Positions 1 through 6,635 of a stretch of DNA of 7,814 bases are shown here, piece by piece (position 1 is the stretch's first letter; every line of letters starts with the position of its first letter). The DNA lies in contig MUGD01000092.1 of the NCBI GenBank assembly GCA_002900555.1, positions 1 through 7,814 of the forward strand, read 5' to 3'. Source of the stretch: Thermoplasmata archaeon M9B2D (GTDB lineage: Archaea; Thermoplasmatota; E2; DHVEG-1). The translations under genes were made by a program, and so were the position numbers. The notes under the pieces are model-generated. The model did no database searches. It had not been told where the DNA came from and saw only the letters and a list, made by a program, of their open reading frames with translations.

Positions 1-1
1 A

Positions 2-2092
2 TATACAAATACCTCGTACCAAGATGTGGTTGCAAACGGTCTGTATGCATGTCTTGTAGAATCAAAAGGTACTGAGATGAATATAGCAAATTCATACATA
101 CGGAATACTGTGACCTTCTCTCCACAACCATTTCTAATTGACGGTGCACAACTGAGCTTCATGTGGAACGTTCTTTCCAATCCAGATATTTTACTTGGAT
201 CACGAGTCTACTTGTACGTTCAAACTACAAACTCCACAGGCTATGCTCAGAGTCTATACTACTACTTCTCGCATACCAACTTGGGATTGACTAATTCATC
301 TATGAGTGCTCATTTCTACATGAATAATACGCTCAATCAATGGAATGATTTTGACAGAAACATAACTGAGGATTATCAATACGTGAGTGAACTCGGGAGC
401 TTCGATAGTTCACGATACATTCAGTACGTGTGGTTGTACGCGTATTCGTTAGTTGGAGCAACAGGAAAGATGCAGGCTGTCTTTGATGACTTTATTTTAA
501 CTAATGGTTCATATTCCGGCTGGTTCAGTAATGGAAACTTTGAAGCAGGTGATGGTAGTGGTTGGTCATCATATCTCAACTCTCCCACTCATATATTCCA
601 AAGTTCAGAGAGCACACATGGTTCGTACTCTGTAGAGATGAGTATACCTGAAATACAGTTTTCGTCAACAGCTTTCTGCAGCATCTACGATTCTATTGCT
701 ACTTATCCCGCAGGATACTATGCATCATATCCCGGTCAAACAACAATTGAATTCGATTGGTTCTACAGCGATACTCCTGGATTGAGATGGCAGTATTCCT
801 ATCTACGTCTTAGTTTCCAATATATGTCAACAACCTACAATGTTTACACATATCTTGGACATGGTAATGATGATCCAAGCTCAGCAAATTCAACTACGAG
901 CAAACATGTCAACGTTACCAGTTTTGGATCGCGAAATAGTTGGCAGCATTCAGTGATTGACCTCTATGATTATGTCATGATGTTTGGCACACCAAATATG
1001 ACTCTCTATAGGATGGAATTCTACACCTATGCTACTGATGTCGGTGCGGCTGTCATAACGAGAGTCGATGATTTCCAGATTCTCACTGATCCTACTGGAG
1101 ATCCTGGTTTTGAAGTTCAGTGGTTTTCATCCGCTGAAACTCCATTTGCTGGATGGAATGTGTGGAATGGTGAAACAGGGGTCATTAGTAGAACATCTGA
1201 TGCTCATTCCGGATTGGTGGCTTGTAATTTAACAGTAGTTGAGAATGATTATGCTGGCGTGAGGAGACCTATGAATCTGCAAATTGACTCTTCGCTTTTG
1301 ACCGACTTCTGGTGGCGTTTGGATGAGATCACAAATGCTGGTTTCGGTTGGGCGTTTCTGGAATTATCATTCAATAATTCATATTATGTGAATTATCGAC
1401 TGGGTCATTCTGGTCTCTACAGCATTCCGGCCAACACATCAAATTACGTGCATGTCTTGGCTGATGATTTCAATCAGACTGGAGTATGGAATAATCTCGT
1501 GAGAAATATAACATACGACGTTACAGAAGCATTTGGTCAATCGAAATGGGTTTTGACTCGGATGATTATCAATGAGTATGCTGGCCCTGGAGGTAGAGCA
1601 TCGTTGATTTGCGATGATATGAACTTCAAGGATGGAATACCGCCAAGCTTTACATCAGTTTCTGTCATAACAGATCCAATTACTTCATCATCCTCTGTCG
1701 AACTTCGTGCTCTTGTTGACGATGTGCGTCCTGGCATTTCTTCAGTCACATTTAGTTATTCCACAGGAGGCGGATGGACTGATGTGTCTGGAACCTACAA
1801 TGAAAATGGTTGGTATACTGCTATTATCCCTGCAAAACTAAATGGCACGGAAGTGCAGTTTTATGTGACTGCTATGGATGGTTCGGGGCAAATATCTATC
1901 GATGATAACGGAGGATCCTACTATAGCTATTCTGTCTTCGATATCCCTGTAACAACGACTACAACAACAACGACCACAACACCGACTGATGGTGGATGGA
2001 GTATCGATCCATTGCTTATAGTAGGCGCATTTGGAGTGATAGCAATACTCGTGATTGCGTTTGCTATTATTTCAAAGACGAAGAAAAAATGA
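2..2092 (+). CDS. Large cell-surface protein with tandem beta-sandwich repeats, Thr stalk and C-terminal membrane anchor (5' end outside window)
   Basis: The reading frame is open to the left edge. A GTG at 26 is only an internal codon, because in-frame sense codons (Y-T-N-T-S-Y-Q-D) precede it, so the signal peptide and N-terminus lie outside the window. Numbering from that GTG as residue 1, three related beta-rich blocks follow one another: about 1-165, 169-355 and 360-535. Each closes with an acidic 'DD' strand (D154-D155, D348-D349, D530-D531), and blocks two and three open with a similar 'FE' strand (F172-E173, F362-E363). An Ig/fibronectin-like domain covers about 538-640. Then come ten threonines (643-652), one hydrophobic helix (663-683) and a Lys-rich tail (684-688). 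About 14 N-X-S/T sequons suggest N-glycosylation. This is the usual build of archaeal S-layer-like or adhesive surface proteins: extracellular domains, stalk, membrane anchor, short cytosolic tail. The repeats resemble carbohydrate-binding or jelly-roll modules, but no ligand can be assigned. No catalytic motif was recognised. Confidence 0.8.
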   Translation, partial: YTNTSYQDVVANGLYACLVESKGTEMNIANSYIRNTVTFSPQPFLIDGAQLSFMWNVLSNPDILLGSRVYLYVQTTNSTGYAQSLYYYFSHTNLGLTNSSMSAHFYMNNTLNQWNDFDRNITEDYQYVSELGSFDSSRYIQYVWLYAYSLVGATGKMQAVFDDFILTNGSYSGWFSNGNFEAGDGSGWSSYLNSPTHIFQSSESTHGSYSVEMSIPEIQFSSTAFCSIYDSIATYPAGYYASYPGQTTIEFDWFYSDTPGLRWQYSYLRLSFQYMSTTYNVYTYLGHGNDDPSSANSTTSKHVNVTSFGSRNSWQHSVIDLYDYVMMFGTPNMTLYRMEFYTYATDVGAAVITRVDDFQILTDPTGDPGFEVQWFSSAETPFAGWNVWNGETGVISRTSDAHSGLVACNLTVVENDYAGVRRPMNLQIDSSLLTDFWWRLDEITNAGFGWAFLELSFNNSYYVNYRLGHSGLYSIPANTSNYVHVLADDFNQTGVWNNLVRNITYDVTEAFGQSKWVLTRMIINEYAGPGGRASLICDDMNFKDGIPPSFTSVSVITDPITSSSSVELRALVDDVRPGISSVTFSYSTGGGWTDVSGTYNENGWYTAIIPAKLNGTEVQFYVTAMDGSGQISIDDNGGSYYSYSVFDIPVTTTTTTTTTTPTDGGWSIDPLLIVGAFGVIAILVIAFAIISKTKKK

Positions 2093-2096
2093 AACT

Positions 2097-2136
2097 AGAG
2101 GGGAAAATCAAATCCCCTCTCCCCGCTTTTTGCTTT
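2097..2136 (+). terminator. Hairpin plus T-run after the surface protein gene
   Basis: Four bases after the TGA stop, AGAGGGGA (2097-2104) pairs perfectly with TCCCCTCT (2113-2120) across an 8-base A-rich loop. After CCCCGC a run of five T (2127-2131) and a second T-stretch (2134-2136) follow. Archaeal termination depends mainly on oligo-T in the non-template strand, so the T-run may be the active part. The position directly behind the stop supports transcript end formation. Confidence 0.55.
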
Positions 2137-2254
2137 CATTTCAGATGCATTGAGATACTGTGATTGTCTTCAGATTCAAGTCACTTGTTTTCAGCAACTA
2201 ATACTGCTCTACAGGCACTCGTAGCATTACTTGGAATATCTACCCTTCCGATAC

Positions 2255-2283
2255 TATCTTAGGGTGCAATAATTCTGAGAATT
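2255..2283 (+). promoter_or_regulatory. Possible TATA-like box and inverted repeat before the transporter gene
   Basis: TATCTTA at 2255-2261 lies 25-31 bases before the ATG at 2286, where an archaeal TATA box would sit for a leaderless transcript. The inverted repeat AATTC-TGA-GAATT (2271-2283) ends two bases before the ATG and could be a small operator or chance. No convincing Shine-Dalgarno sequence precedes the ATG. The rest of the 2137-2254 gap shows only a short CAAGT-C-ACTTG palindrome (2177-2187). Confidence 0.3.
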
Positions 2284-2285
2284 GC

Positions 2286-3191
2286 ATGCAAGCATCGCCT
2301 GAACTTCTGATTGGAAGTCTAATTGGTCTTCTGGGATCAGCTCTCTATGGATTTTCTATCGTAGTCTATCGTTCGCAGGCTGATGAGATTGGTCCAGTTG
2401 CTGTGAGTTCCTTCAAGATGTGGGTGGCCTTGCCTTTCATGGCTGTGATAGTGCTTGTTCTTCCTGGTTTCGAATCAATTTTCCTCCCTCTTTCTGTCAT
2501 TACAATTCTTGGTACATCAGTAATCCTTGGTGCGGTGATTGGAGACACTATCTATCTCTGGAGCCAAGAGCGAATCGGTGTATCGTATGCATTTCCAATC
2601 GCAATGTCATTTCCGATCATGACCTATTTTCTCACTGTCGTATTTCTGGGCGAAGCACCAGTATTATCGAGACTGGCTGGAGCCATCATTGCAGTAGTTG
2701 GTGTGATTCTAATTTCGAATGAGGAGAACCGAAATCAGAAAGATATTGATGGGCCACGTAGACTTGATATTTGGGGAATTGGAGCGGCTTTAATGACCGC
2801 AGTTCTTTATGCAGTTGGCACAACTCTTCTTCAAGTGGGTATCGAGGGTGTTGATCCAATTAGTGGTAGCTTCGTTCGCGTACTCTTTGGTAGCATAGCG
2901 TTCATACCCATTTTTGCCATCGCAGGCTACCAAGGGAAAGCTGCACCAACTAAGCAAGTCACCCTAAGAGTGATAGTTGCAGGATTCTTTGGAATGGCCG
3001 TAGGATCTCTTCTCTATGTGACAGCAGTTGCATCAGTCGGCGCAGCAATAATGTCTGTCATCGCTACTACATCTCCGCTTTTTGCTATTCCAGTTTCAAT
3101 CCTGTTTCTCAAAGAGAAACTAACTCCTGTTGCAGTTGTTGGAATCTTCGCTACGTTAATTGGAATTGTCCTTGTGGTACTGGGATTCTAA
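2286..3191 (+). CDS. EamA/DMT-family membrane transporter
   Basis: This 301-residue protein is almost wholly hydrophobic and fits ten transmembrane helices in two homologous halves, the standard size and plan of drug/metabolite transporter (EamA) proteins. The first EamA half spans about 8-144. A charged linker (about 145-161) follows, then the second half at about 162-300. Both halves carry the family signature late in the domain: a Pro-containing helix, then FLGE (120-123) and FLKEK (274-278), before the final pair of helices. Family members export or exchange small metabolites, amino acids or nucleotide sugars, and the substrate cannot be read from sequence. ATG at 2286 is the first start codon after the upstream in-frame stop at 2199, and no ATG, GTG or TTG lies between, so the start is well fixed. 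The gene ends one base before the convergent protease gene. Confidence 0.9.
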   Translation: MQASPELLIGSLIGLLGSALYGFSIVVYRSQADEIGPVAVSSFKMWVALPFMAVIVLVLPGFESIFLPLSVITILGTSVILGAVIGDTIYLWSQERIGVSYAFPIAMSFPIMTYFLTVVFLGEAPVLSRLAGAIIAVVGVILISNEENRNQKDIDGPRRLDIWGIGAALMTAVLYAVGTTLLQVGIEGVDPISGSFVRVLFGSIAFIPIFAIAGYQGKAAPTKQVTLRVIVAGFFGMAVGSLLYVTAVASVGAAIMSVIATTSPLFAIPVSILFLKEKLTPVAVVGIFATLIGIVLVVLGF

Positions 3192-3192
3192 T

Positions 3193-4122
3193 TTACTGCG
3201 GAGCTGCAGATAATTGAACATACGTTTCAAAGACCTCACGATTTCGAAAGAATCTAATCAATAGTTTCTTTCCAACCTTTTCTCGCATTACTTTCTTTCT
3301 AAGATCTTCCATTCCGTTAATTTCATCTCCCTCAATGGCTACGATTACATCTCCAGGCTGCAGGCTTGCGGCTTGTGACGGTCCTCTTGGCACTTCAAGA
3401 ATCAAAGCGCCTCTATCCACAGCAAGACCATAGTGTGATGAAATTCCTTTATTCAATGTCACGCCTACAATTCCCATCCATGGTGTACGAACAGTACCGG
3501 TTTCAATGAGTTCATCAAAGACATCCCTGAGAGTATTTACTGCGATGGCAAAGCCGATTCCCTGGCTCCATGGAACCATTGCAGTTGGAACTCCGATGAG
3601 TTTTCCATCAGAATCAACGAGTGCTCCTCCGCTGTTGCCTGGATTGATTTGGGCTGAAGTCTGGATGAGTCCTTCTAGAAACGATCTTTCGCTTTGAATT
3701 GTCCTATCCACTCCGCTAACCATCCCCAACGTCACAGATGAACCCAAGCCCAGAGGGTTTCCTATAGCAATAGCGAACTGCCCTACCTTCAATTTGCTTG
3801 AATCACCCATCTCAATAGGTATGAGTCCTGTTGCTTCAATCTTCAGGATTGCGAGGTCTCTAGTTTTTGATTCACCTACAACGACAGCTTTGAATGTGCG
3901 CCCGTCATTGAGAGTTACTTCAACATCTCTTGCCCCCTCAACTACATGTGCATTACTCACGATGAATCCAGTATCCGAGAGAATGACACCGGAACCCTGT
4001 CCCTGAACAGGAATTACTCTAGAGAGTTGCGTACGTGCTAACCGCGTGGTTGAGACGCTCACAACACAAGGAATGACTCGTTCAACAACTTCTACTAATT
4101 GCTTCTCCACTTCTCGAAACAT
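3193..4122 (-). CDS. HtrA/Deg-type trypsin-like serine protease with PDZ domain, no signal peptide
   Basis: The product is about 309 residues from the ATG at 4122. It holds a trypsin-like protease domain (about 15-205) with a complete triad: His59 in SNAHVVEG, Asp89 in TRDLAILK and Ser164 in NPGNSGGAL. One PDZ domain (about 218-304) contains a GALILEV strand and LQPGDVI. This is the Deg/HtrA plan for quality-control proteolysis of misfolded or mislocalised proteins. The N-terminus is an amphipathic helix typical of the domain start; no signal peptide or membrane helix is visible, so a cytosolic site is inferred. The frame stays open to a possible ATG at 4224, giving 343 residues. I prefer 4122 because the extra 34 residues are not family-like, the longer form would run into the divergent methyltransferase frame, and a TATA-like box lies 22-29 bases upstream of 4122. 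It is convergent with the transporter gene. Confidence 0.9.
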   Translation of the reverse strand: MFREVEKQLVEVVERVIPCVVSVSTTRLARTQLSRVIPVQGQGSGVILSDTGFIVSNAHVVEGARDVEVTLNDGRTFKAVVVGESKTRDLAILKIEATGLIPIEMGDSSKLKVGQFAIAIGNPLGLGSSVTLGMVSGVDRTIQSERSFLEGLIQTSAQINPGNSGGALVDSDGKLIGVPTAMVPWSQGIGFAIAVNTLRDVFDELIETGTVRTPWMGIVGVTLNKGISSHYGLAVDRGALILEVPRGPSQAASLQPGDVIVAIEGDEINGMEDLRKKVMREKVGKKLLIRFFRNREVFETYVQLSAAPQ

Positions 4123-4143
4123 GCTATTAACAATATTTAATAG

Positions 4144-4151
4144 AATATTAA
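4144..4151 (-). promoter_or_regulatory. TATA-like box for the HtrA-type protease gene
   Basis: Reading the minus strand, TTAATATT lies at -29 to -22 from the ATG at 4122 and is preceded by purine-rich GTGAAG, which could act as a BRE. That spacing predicts transcription starting at or beside the ATG, meaning a leaderless message. A second AT-rich patch lies closer to the start, so the exact box is uncertain. The box supports the short start over the 4224 alternative. Confidence 0.45.
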
Positions 4152-4226
4152 CTTCACGACCGCGGTAAATGTACATATCCTGAAAATGTATCTCGAAAGA
4201 TTGGACCTTATTTGAATCCTTCAATC

Positions 4227-4233
4227 TTATATC
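4227..4233 (+). promoter_or_regulatory. TATA-like box for the membrane methyltransferase gene
   Basis: TTATATC at 4227-4233 lies 24-30 bases before the GTG at 4257, fitting a leaderless archaeal promoter. It would fall inside the coding region if translation began at TTG 4212, which argues for the later start. It shares a region of about 134 bases with the oppositely directed protease promoter. Confidence 0.4.
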
Positions 4234-4256
4234 GCCTGCAGTATAATGGATGGGTA

Positions 4257-4856
4257 GTGGTACTTGTGATTGAATGGATTAACTTCTTTGTTTTGATTCT
4301 AGCTTCGGCTTTATTCCTTGCCTTCTATATCAGGAGTGTTAGCCCAGCACATCTAGAACAGAAAATGGGTGAAATTGCATATTCAAAATGTAAGACATAT
4401 CGAATAATAGCAGGTGTTTTTGAGGGGATTACTGTTGTCAACTATGTAGTTTATGTCTTCTATCCCCTACCAATTGGACTCCCTTTGATACTTCCTTGGG
4501 AGTGGTGGGTTTCAATCCTTCTTGCACTTGCCATTCTCTTCCCGAGTCTTTACCTTATGATTATAGGAATGAAGGATGCAGGAGAAGAGACCCTCGAACC
4601 AAAGAAAGAACATGGTCTATACGGTGGAATATATGAGAAAGTGCGTCATCCACAAGCAATAGGGGAATCCGTGATGTGGTTTCCAATTGCGCTTCTTCTG
4701 AACTCCCCTTTTCTCGTTCTTTACTCATTCGTTTGGATCCCCATCCTCTACATCATGTGCCTTGCTGAAGAACGAGATTTGGTACTGCGTTTTGGCCAAC
4801 CCTATATTGAATATCGAGATCGTGTGGGTTTCTTGATTCCGAAACGAAGGAAATAA
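4257..4856 (+). CDS. Membrane methyltransferase of the isoprenylcysteine carboxyl methyltransferase / phospholipid methyltransferase type
   Basis: Counting from GTG 4257, the product is about 199 residues with roughly four to five hydrophobic segments (about 4-25, 50-70, 82-103, 140-167). The C-terminal half carries the hallmark of the ICMT/PEMT-like superfamily: a GxY segment before RHP (130-132), Gly136, a long helical hairpin, then Glu-Glu (171-172), FG, and tyrosines 183 and 186, ending in VGFLIP and a basic tail. In characterised relatives these RHP and EE segments bind S-adenosylmethionine at the membrane face. Members methylate prenylcysteine carboxyl groups, phosphatidylethanolamine or other lipophilic acceptors; the acceptor here is unknown. 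After RHP there is Gln where Tyr is common. The start is uncertain: the frame opens at TTG 4212, with GTG at 4257 and 4266. I chose 4257 from the upstream TATA-like box. It is divergent from the protease and convergent with the zinc-ribbon gene. Confidence 0.75.
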   Translation: MVLVIEWINFFVLILASALFLAFYIRSVSPAHLEQKMGEIAYSKCKTYRIIAGVFEGITVVNYVVYVFYPLPIGLPLILPWEWWVSILLALAILFPSLYLMIIGMKDAGEETLEPKKEHGLYGGIYEKVRHPQAIGESVMWFPIALLLNSPFLVLYSFVWIPILYIMCLAEERDLVLRFGQPYIEYRDRVGFLIPKRRK

Positions 4857-4864
4857 TGACTGCA

Positions 4865-5578
4865 TCATTTTGTAACTTTTATTGGTGCTCCGCAAAATGG
4901 ACAAAATCTATCCTCAGGCTTTAATGCGAATCCACAGTATAGACATCCAACTGAGGCTCTGGCTGGTTCATCAACAACACGAACCGGTGAGCGTGTTATC
5001 TCTCCAGATGCAGGATCAAACCACACATCAGTGGAGCCACTTCGCTTCTCAGTCACAATGCGTTGTCTGATTCTCTCTTCTGGTAGTCCTGTTCTATTTG
5101 AAATATCAGATACTGTTCGCACATTCTCTCGTTGCATCTCTTCCCGTATCTTTGATTTGCCCCTTATGCTTCTTGACATGTTTTCGATTAAGCCAACAAA
5201 GAGGAAGAACAATGGTATTAGAAAGACCCATGATCGTGATTCCCAGTAGAGCCATCCAATAAAGATGATTGGAATCAGTGTACCACATGTGATACCTTGT
5301 TCCTTCTGTTTCTTTTGATCATATATTGGCTTTGTTTGTGTGACAGGACGGTCTTGAATTGTCCCTGAACTATATGTGCCAGGTTCAGGCGCTTTCCAAT
5401 AATCAAACTGCTGTTCTCTCTTCTCAATCTTATTACTCTGCACCACGTCGCCTATGAATATGATAAGCAAGATGAAAATAGGCAGCAATAGCCATCTTTC
5501 GCCTATTGAGAACATTACAATGAATAGGACAGCAATTGGAATTAGTAGTCCGAATGACATTCCACTTTCTTTTGTCAA
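4865..5578 (-). CDS. Membrane protein with duplicated helical hairpin, HTH-like segment and C-terminal zinc ribbon; function unknown
   Basis: This 237-residue protein matches no family I can name. A hydrophobic hairpin of two helices (about 9-45) is followed by a polar, charged linker (about 47-95) and a second hairpin (about 98-132). The two hairpins align without gaps at an offset of 89 residues, sharing LIPI (12-15 and 101-104), Pro33/Pro122 and Phe35/Phe124, so they look like an internal duplication. A soluble part follows. Residues about 144-180 are charged and helical and resemble a helix-turn-helix (VSDIS...GLPEERI), then a short WFD-containing wing-like strand. A zinc ribbon closes the protein, with Cys212, Cys215, Cys226 and Cys229 in two CxxC knuckles. 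The TTG start at 5578 is supported by GGTGA seven bases upstream; an ATG six codons downstream (5560) is the alternative. A membrane-tethered regulator or scaffold is possible but is inference only. It is divergent from the DUF362 gene. Confidence 0.75.
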   Translation of the reverse strand: MTKESGMSFGLLIPIAVLFIVMFSIGERWLLLPIFILLIIFIGDVVQSNKIEKREQQFDYWKAPEPGTYSSGTIQDRPVTQTKPIYDQKKQKEQGITCGTLIPIIFIGWLYWESRSWVFLIPLFFLFVGLIENMSRSIRGKSKIREEMQRENVRTVSDISNRTGLPEERIRQRIVTEKRSGSTDVWFDPASGEITRSPVRVVDEPARASVGCLYCGFALKPEDRFCPFCGAPIKVTK

Positions 5579-5585
5579 GAACGAT

Positions 5586-5590
5586 TCACC
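5586..5590 (-). promoter_or_regulatory. Shine-Dalgarno GGTGA that supports the TTG start of the zinc-ribbon protein
   Basis: On the minus strand GGTGA (5590 to 5586) is complementary to the CACCU part of the archaeal 16S rRNA 3' end and stands seven bases before TTG 5578. The alternative ATG at 5560 has only a weaker AGTGGA next to it, so TTG is preferred. Confidence 0.5.
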
Positions 5591-5637
5591 TAGATTACTG
5601 AGTTGATTGGACGAGTAGTTTCTCTGGTATCCCTATT

Positions 5638-5645
5638 GATATTAA
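5638..5645 (-). promoter_or_regulatory. Possible TATA-like box for the zinc-ribbon protein gene
   Basis: TTAATATC on the minus strand (5645 to 5638) would place transcription start near 5616 and leave a leader of roughly 35-40 bases carrying the GGTGA ribosome site. The match is by eye only. Confidence 0.3.
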
Positions 5646-5665
5646 GGCTCCGCTCGAAAAACTCG

Positions 5666-5710
5666 TTATACAGTAATCTATTTCATTCCAAATTTGCTAC
5701 TTATTCGTGA
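5666..5710 (+). promoter_or_regulatory. Possible TATA-like box and Shine-Dalgarno for the DUF362 gene
   Basis: TTATAC at 5666-5671 follows an A-rich stretch and would start transcription near 5692-5695. The short leader then contains GTGA (5707-5710), six bases before ATG 5717, a plausible ribosome site. The region of about 138 bases between 5578 and 5717 serves both divergent genes. Confidence 0.35.
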
Positions 5711-5716
5711 ATAAAA

Positions 5717-6574
5717 ATGATCGAAACTCCATATGCCAATCACGGAAAATACCTTGTGAGCAAAGTGCATGTAAGTGGTGATCTGAAGAGCGCAGTTAGC
5801 CAATCGGTCAAGCTTTTAGGTGGATTTGATAAAATTATAGCCCCTGATGATACTGTGACCATAAAACCAAATCTGAACACTGCTGATCCATATCCAGCTT
5901 CAAGCGATCCTCAATTTATCAAAGTACTTGGAGAATTAATTCTAGAAGCCGGGGCAGGGAAACTCAAGATTATTGACAGTTCTACCATGAGAGTTTCAAC
6001 ACGAAAGGTAGCTGATACAATTGGGCTAACTCAAGTTGCGCAAGAGCTTGATGCAGAATTAATCTTCCTTGATGAGCATAGCTGGATTAAAGTTGACATT
6101 CCAAGAGGAAAATACATGAAGAAGGCATCAATTGGAAAACCACTCCTAGAGCGTGGGAAGACTGTTCTTGCACCTTGCCTTAAGACTCATTTCTTGGCAC
6201 GATATACCGGGAGTATGAAGTTGTTTGTTGGCTGGTTGAAGCACTCAGAACGGATTAAACTCCACGTCCGCAATCTTGAACCGAAAATAGCGGATTTAGC
6301 ATCTTATTACAATCCTGATTTGATAGTAATGGATGCAAGAACTTGCTTCATTACAGGGGGTCCAGCATCCGGAGTCTGTTCATCTCCCAATATGATACTC
6401 GCTAGTGGTGATATGGTCGCTGTGGACGTTGAAGGTGTACGAGCCATTCAATGTTGTAATGCTGAAAATAAATTGCAGATGGATGTCTGGGAAATTCCAC
6501 AAATCAAACGCGCTGTTGAGATTGGTTTTGGTGCGCAATCCGATGATGATATTGAGATAATAGAAGAGATGTAA
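5717..6574 (+). CDS. DUF362 domain protein lacking the ferredoxin domain
   Basis: The 285-residue protein fits a single DUF362 domain over about 12-245. Recognisable family segments are VTIKPNLN (47-54), an Asp-Ser-Ser strand (87-89), LAPCLKTH (151-158) followed by the Lys-containing TGSMKLFVG (164-172), and IVMDA (203-207) leading to a Gly-rich turn (214-219). Many DUF362 proteins carry a C-terminal 4Fe-4S ferredoxin domain with CxxCxxCxxxC motifs; this one does not. Its scattered cysteines (154, 210, 221, 246, 247) do not form that pattern. The biochemical role of the family is poorly defined; a redox or metal-linked role is often presumed from the fused ferredoxins and is weaker here. No signal peptide or membrane helix is visible, so it should be cytosolic. 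ATG 5717 has GTGA six bases upstream. The gene is divergent from the zinc-ribbon gene and convergent with the histidine kinase. Confidence 0.8.
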   Translation: MIETPYANHGKYLVSKVHVSGDLKSAVSQSVKLLGGFDKIIAPDDTVTIKPNLNTADPYPASSDPQFIKVLGELILEAGAGKLKIIDSSTMRVSTRKVADTIGLTQVAQELDAELIFLDEHSWIKVDIPRGKYMKKASIGKPLLERGKTVLAPCLKTHFLARYTGSMKLFVGWLKHSERIKLHVRNLEPKIADLASYYNPDLIVMDARTCFITGGPASGVCSSPNMILASGDMVAVDVEGVRAIQCCNAENKLQMDVWEIPQIKRAVEIGFGAQSDDDIEIIEEM

Positions 6575-6635
6575 ATAGAATTCAGAAGTTAGCTGTTGGA
6601 TGCTATTTTCATCGATGCGGAATTGCAGTGTGTCT

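Noticed and set aside
26..28. GTG as the true start of the surface protein
   Set aside because: The frame is open upstream to the window edge, and the protein from this GTG lacks the signal peptide a surface protein needs, so the codon is internal.
1537..1749. 70-codon minus-strand frame inside the surface protein gene
   Set aside because: It is fully antisense to the coding region, has low-complexity Ser/Thr/Arg composition and no domain; it is a shadow frame.
1952..1981. ACN-rich repeat that looks like a microsatellite
   Set aside because: It encodes the Thr stalk in frame with mixed third bases (ACA, ACG, ACT, ACC), so it is explained by the protein rather than by a DNA repeat.
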